Shown here piece after piece: positions 61,978-64,000 of a stretch of 64,000 nucleotides of DNA (the first letter of the stretch is position 1; each line of letters begins with the position of its first letter). Origin of the DNA: Cyclobacteriaceae bacterium (lineage in GTDB: Bacteria; Bacteroidota; Bacteroidia; Cytophagales; Cyclobacteriaceae); contig JAEUUA010000020.1 in the NCBI GenBank assembly GCA_016787755.1, positions 62,001 to 126,000 of the forward strand, written 5' to 3'. The position numbers and the translations under genes were made by a program. The notes beneath the pieces are model-generated. The model was given only the letters and a program-made list of their open reading frames with translations. It was not told where the DNA came from and ran no database searches.

Positions 61978-62739
61978 TTATAATTCCTTCAACATAATAT
62001 TCCTGTACTCAACTTTCATCGGAGGACCCACATGAACCTGGACCCCAATCAAGCCACTCATTTTTCTGTTTACCTTATCGTTATCAGTAACATCACTCAT
62101 CAACACGCCATTGACATAATGCTGAAGCCGATTTTCCTTAATGATTAAATGGACTTCATTCCAATCGTTGGTTTTTATAAAGGATTTTAGAGAATCTTTA
62201 TTCATCGATTTTTTCACTTCCACTTTTGTCCAGGCATTATTTTTTACAAAGTCTCTCACAGCAGCCGTTGGATTATCTGTTCCGTTAATAACCGTATGTT
62301 GTCCGCGATACGCGAGGGTTGTTCTTCCGCGCTCTTCATAGTTTTGTCCGGTGTATTGATTTTTTCCATCAATGTCGGCCTGATATCCTTGTAACGCATG
62401 GGGCACATCACTTAACTGTGTGCTGCGATAGTTGATGCCACTATTGCCATCGGTCGTTATTTTGTATTCTAATTTTAATTCAAAGTTTTTAGGTTCACCA
62501 CCTTTCCAGATGATAAATGTATTTGTCTTAAGTAGTTTGTTCGCAGTGATTTCACCTACGATAGCGCCATCCTCAACCCGCCAGTAAACCGGATCACCTT
62601 CCCAACCCGTTAATGTCGTGCCATCAAAGATGGGTTTGAAGTCTTTCTTCTTTTGGCCCAGTCCTGTCACAGAACAAATACATGTGATTACACAAGCAAG
62701 AATGAATAGATTGGGGTTTATAAATGTTTTCAGGTTCAT
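61978..62739 (-). CDS. DUF1080 3-keto-disaccharide hydrolase-like protein
   Basis: 253 residues with an N-terminal signal peptide. The DUF1080 opening FKPIFDGTTLTGWEGDPVYW and the concanavalin-like core (KITTDGNSGINYRSTQL, GLIGVQVHVGPPMKVEYRNI) are clear. Members hydrolyse 3-keto-glycosides or bind polysaccharides. It probably acts in the periplasm with the haem/HEAT protein upstream, whose gene begins 18 nt away. Confidence 0.88.
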   Translation of the reverse strand: MNLKTFINPNLFILACVITCICSVTGLGQKKKDFKPIFDGTTLTGWEGDPVYWRVEDGAIVGEITANKLLKTNTFIIWKGGEPKNFELKLEYKITTDGNSGINYRSTQLSDVPHALQGYQADIDGKNQYTGQNYEERGRTTLAYRGQHTVINGTDNPTAAVRDFVKNNAWTKVEVKKSMNKDSLKSFIKTNDWNEVHLIIKENRLQHYVNGVLMSDVTDNDKVNRKMSGLIGVQVHVGPPMKVEYRNIMLKEL

Positions 62740-62757
62740 AAAAGTTTATTAAACGTT

Positions 62758-64000
62758 TTATTTATAAACTTCATGCGCTGGATTACCTCCCGCCACCATG
62801 TAAGCAATCAAATCTTTCAGTTCCTCATCATTCAGTCTGTTTGTTAATCCAGGCAACATGAGCGAAACCTGGGAATGACCTGTGGATACTACATCCGCTT
62901 TAGGAATGTCGCGCAACGTTTGTGGTGAAAAAGGATTTTGAGAAACAACGTATTTTCCATCATCTTCATTGATCAACCGACCCAGTATGGAACTACCATC
63001 TTTCATTTTAAAAATAGTGGCGGCATACTGATCAGAGATTTCTTTGTTAGGATCAAGCGTGTGTTCTAAAATATCTTTTGCAGAAAAGCGGGTACCCACT
63101 TGAGTTAGGTCAGGACCAATGTTACTTCCTTCTCCACGCATCGCATGGCATGAACTGCATAATGAAGCTGCAAACATATTCTTACCTTGTTCAAAGTCGC
63201 GATGGGCAAGAGGTTGATCTAACAAGCCTAATGCTTCTTTTGCGTTTCTCCATTTGCCCGGACCCTTTGGTTGTGGCCGATCAGCGATGTCATTCCCTGA
63301 GGCTGTTAGAAGCTTAGCCCCCGAAAGGGTATCATAATAATTCAATTTATCTGTGGGTGCCTTTGACAGCGCTTTCTTTCTTGCCTTATCAATAAAACCA
63401 ACATAGCTCACACCGCCTTTGTAGGTGAATGCATTGGCAAACCATTTAAAATATTGTTCGTGTAGTTCAGGGGTCCAACCGGAATTAGCTTCGGAAAGCA
63501 CAATCGATAAATAAGTTTGTTGAGCGGGAGGAACTTTTGAAAGCATCCTGGCAATGTCCAACCCATATTGCGGATTTCTCATAATCAGATCAGATGATGA
63601 GCTTACGGTTTTTTCCGCGGGTTCATCTTTTGCATTTAGTAATAAGGTGAGCGTTTTTTCAACAGCACCCGGTGCATCCATGTGCACCAGCACTTTACTA
63701 AGCACACGATTCAATTCATTGCCTTGAGCAGGATACTGAGCATCGAGATACGTGGCTACTTGCTTTTTCGTTATTCCACCAGGGGTGCCCATCCTAAAAA
63801 TAATTACTTCGAAGGCACGAACCAGATCGATTTGCTGTGAGGGTGTCAGTTTGGCAAAATCAATTTTGGTAAGGGCTTGAAACATGGCATCCTTGCTTGC
63901 CGGTTTGCCCTGATGGGCTAAAGCGATCATCGCTTGCGTGTGCGTTTGTGGATCGGTTTCTTTCAACGCACGTGCTTGCCAGGAACTAACAGGTTGATGT
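62758..64000 (-). CDS. PVC-type haem-binding protein, C-terminal part (N-terminus beyond window)
   Basis: At least 413 residues; the frame is open to the right edge, so the TTG at 63,966 is not the start. Helical HEAT-type repeats (ETDPQTHTQAMIALAHQGKP) are followed by a cytochrome c domain with the haem motif SLCSSCHAMRG and a distal Met in VSLMLPGLTNRLNDEELKDL. It is a paralogue of the 14,221-17,304 protein. It is the upstream member of the sugar run and probably a periplasmic electron-accepting dehydrogenase partner. Confidence 0.85.
   Translation of the reverse strand, partial: HQPVSSWQARALKETDPQTHTQAMIALAHQGKPASKDAMFQALTKIDFAKLTPSQQIDLVRAFEVIIFRMGTPGGITKKQVATYLDAQYPAQGNELNRVLSKVLVHMDAPGAVEKTLTLLLNAKDEPAEKTVSSSSDLIMRNPQYGLDIARMLSKVPPAQQTYLSIVLSEANSGWTPELHEQYFKWFANAFTYKGGVSYVGFIDKARKKALSKAPTDKLNYYDTLSGAKLLTASGNDIADRPQPKGPGKWRNAKEALGLLDQPLAHRDFEQGKNMFAASLCSSCHAMRGEGSNIGPDLTQVGTRFSAKDILEHTLDPNKEISDQYAATIFKMKDGSSILGRLINEDDGKYVVSQNPFSPQTLRDIPKADVVSTGHSQVSLMLPGLTNRLNDEELKDLIAYMVAGGNPAHEVYK

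Overview
The window looks like a chromosomal piece of a Bacteroidota bacterium, most likely from the Cytophagales. The grounds are a 288-residue primary sigma factor of the short Bacteroidota type, many lipoproteins, AT-rich spacers, PVC-type haem proteins with HEAT repeats, an NADP-isocitrate dehydrogenase with a long C-terminal extension, and a Bacteroidota-style tyrosine recombinase. No rRNA, tRNA, CRISPR array or transposase was seen.

Layout. 1-12 kb: mixed housekeeping and envelope genes (C-terminal part of a BNR/sortilin-type protein, PLD-like nuclease, CHY zinc-finger lipoprotein, ABC-F ATPase, an ABC ATPase coupled to a SolA-like flavin oxidase, a voltage-gated K+ channel, DoxX, ChrA). 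12-19 kb: PD40 and FG-GAP proteins, a 1027-residue PVC-type haem lipoprotein, an RluA-type pseudouridine synthase and rpoD. 19-35 kb: SET protein, a serine hydrolase/ChbG fusion, a methyltransferase-DinB-nitrilase cluster, a DUF4242/cyclase-like/AraC fusion, DUF418, SbtA, and isocitrate dehydrogenase divergent from a LysR regulator.

35.2-54.2 kb is the unusual part. It is an integron-like cassette array. A tyrosine recombinase on the minus strand (53,011-54,182), currently split by a one-base frameshift, is followed by an attI-like junction (about 52,905-52,919). Then come about a dozen units transcribed away from it, each ending in a hairpin-forming site. The full sites are mostly 131-138 bp and share an AAC/GTT outer core, a second inner stem and a conserved centre. 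The two ends of each unit are inverted copies over about 9-17 nt, and these ends differ between units. That is the expected outcome if each unit once existed as a circle closed at its own site. The recombinase lacks the extra region between the catalytic R and HxxR motifs that defines IntI and carries an unrelated N-terminal domain, so this may be a separate kind of integron. Cargo includes McrBC, a three-gene candidate defence operon (membrane protein, membrane-anchored TIR/deoxyribosyltransferase-like protein, REase-STAND NTPase), a Crp/NmrA/NTF2 trio, cupin, hydrolase and several decayed cassettes, among them an AAC(6')-like acetyltransferase remnant at the distal end.

54.2-64 kb: cyclophilin-type PPIase, a HelD-like helicase, then a minus-strand sugar catabolic run (Gfo/Idh/MocA oxidoreductase, TIM-barrel isomerase, cupin, DUF4432, DUF1080 and the C-terminal part of a haem/HEAT protein). 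It resembles 3-keto-sugar pathways.
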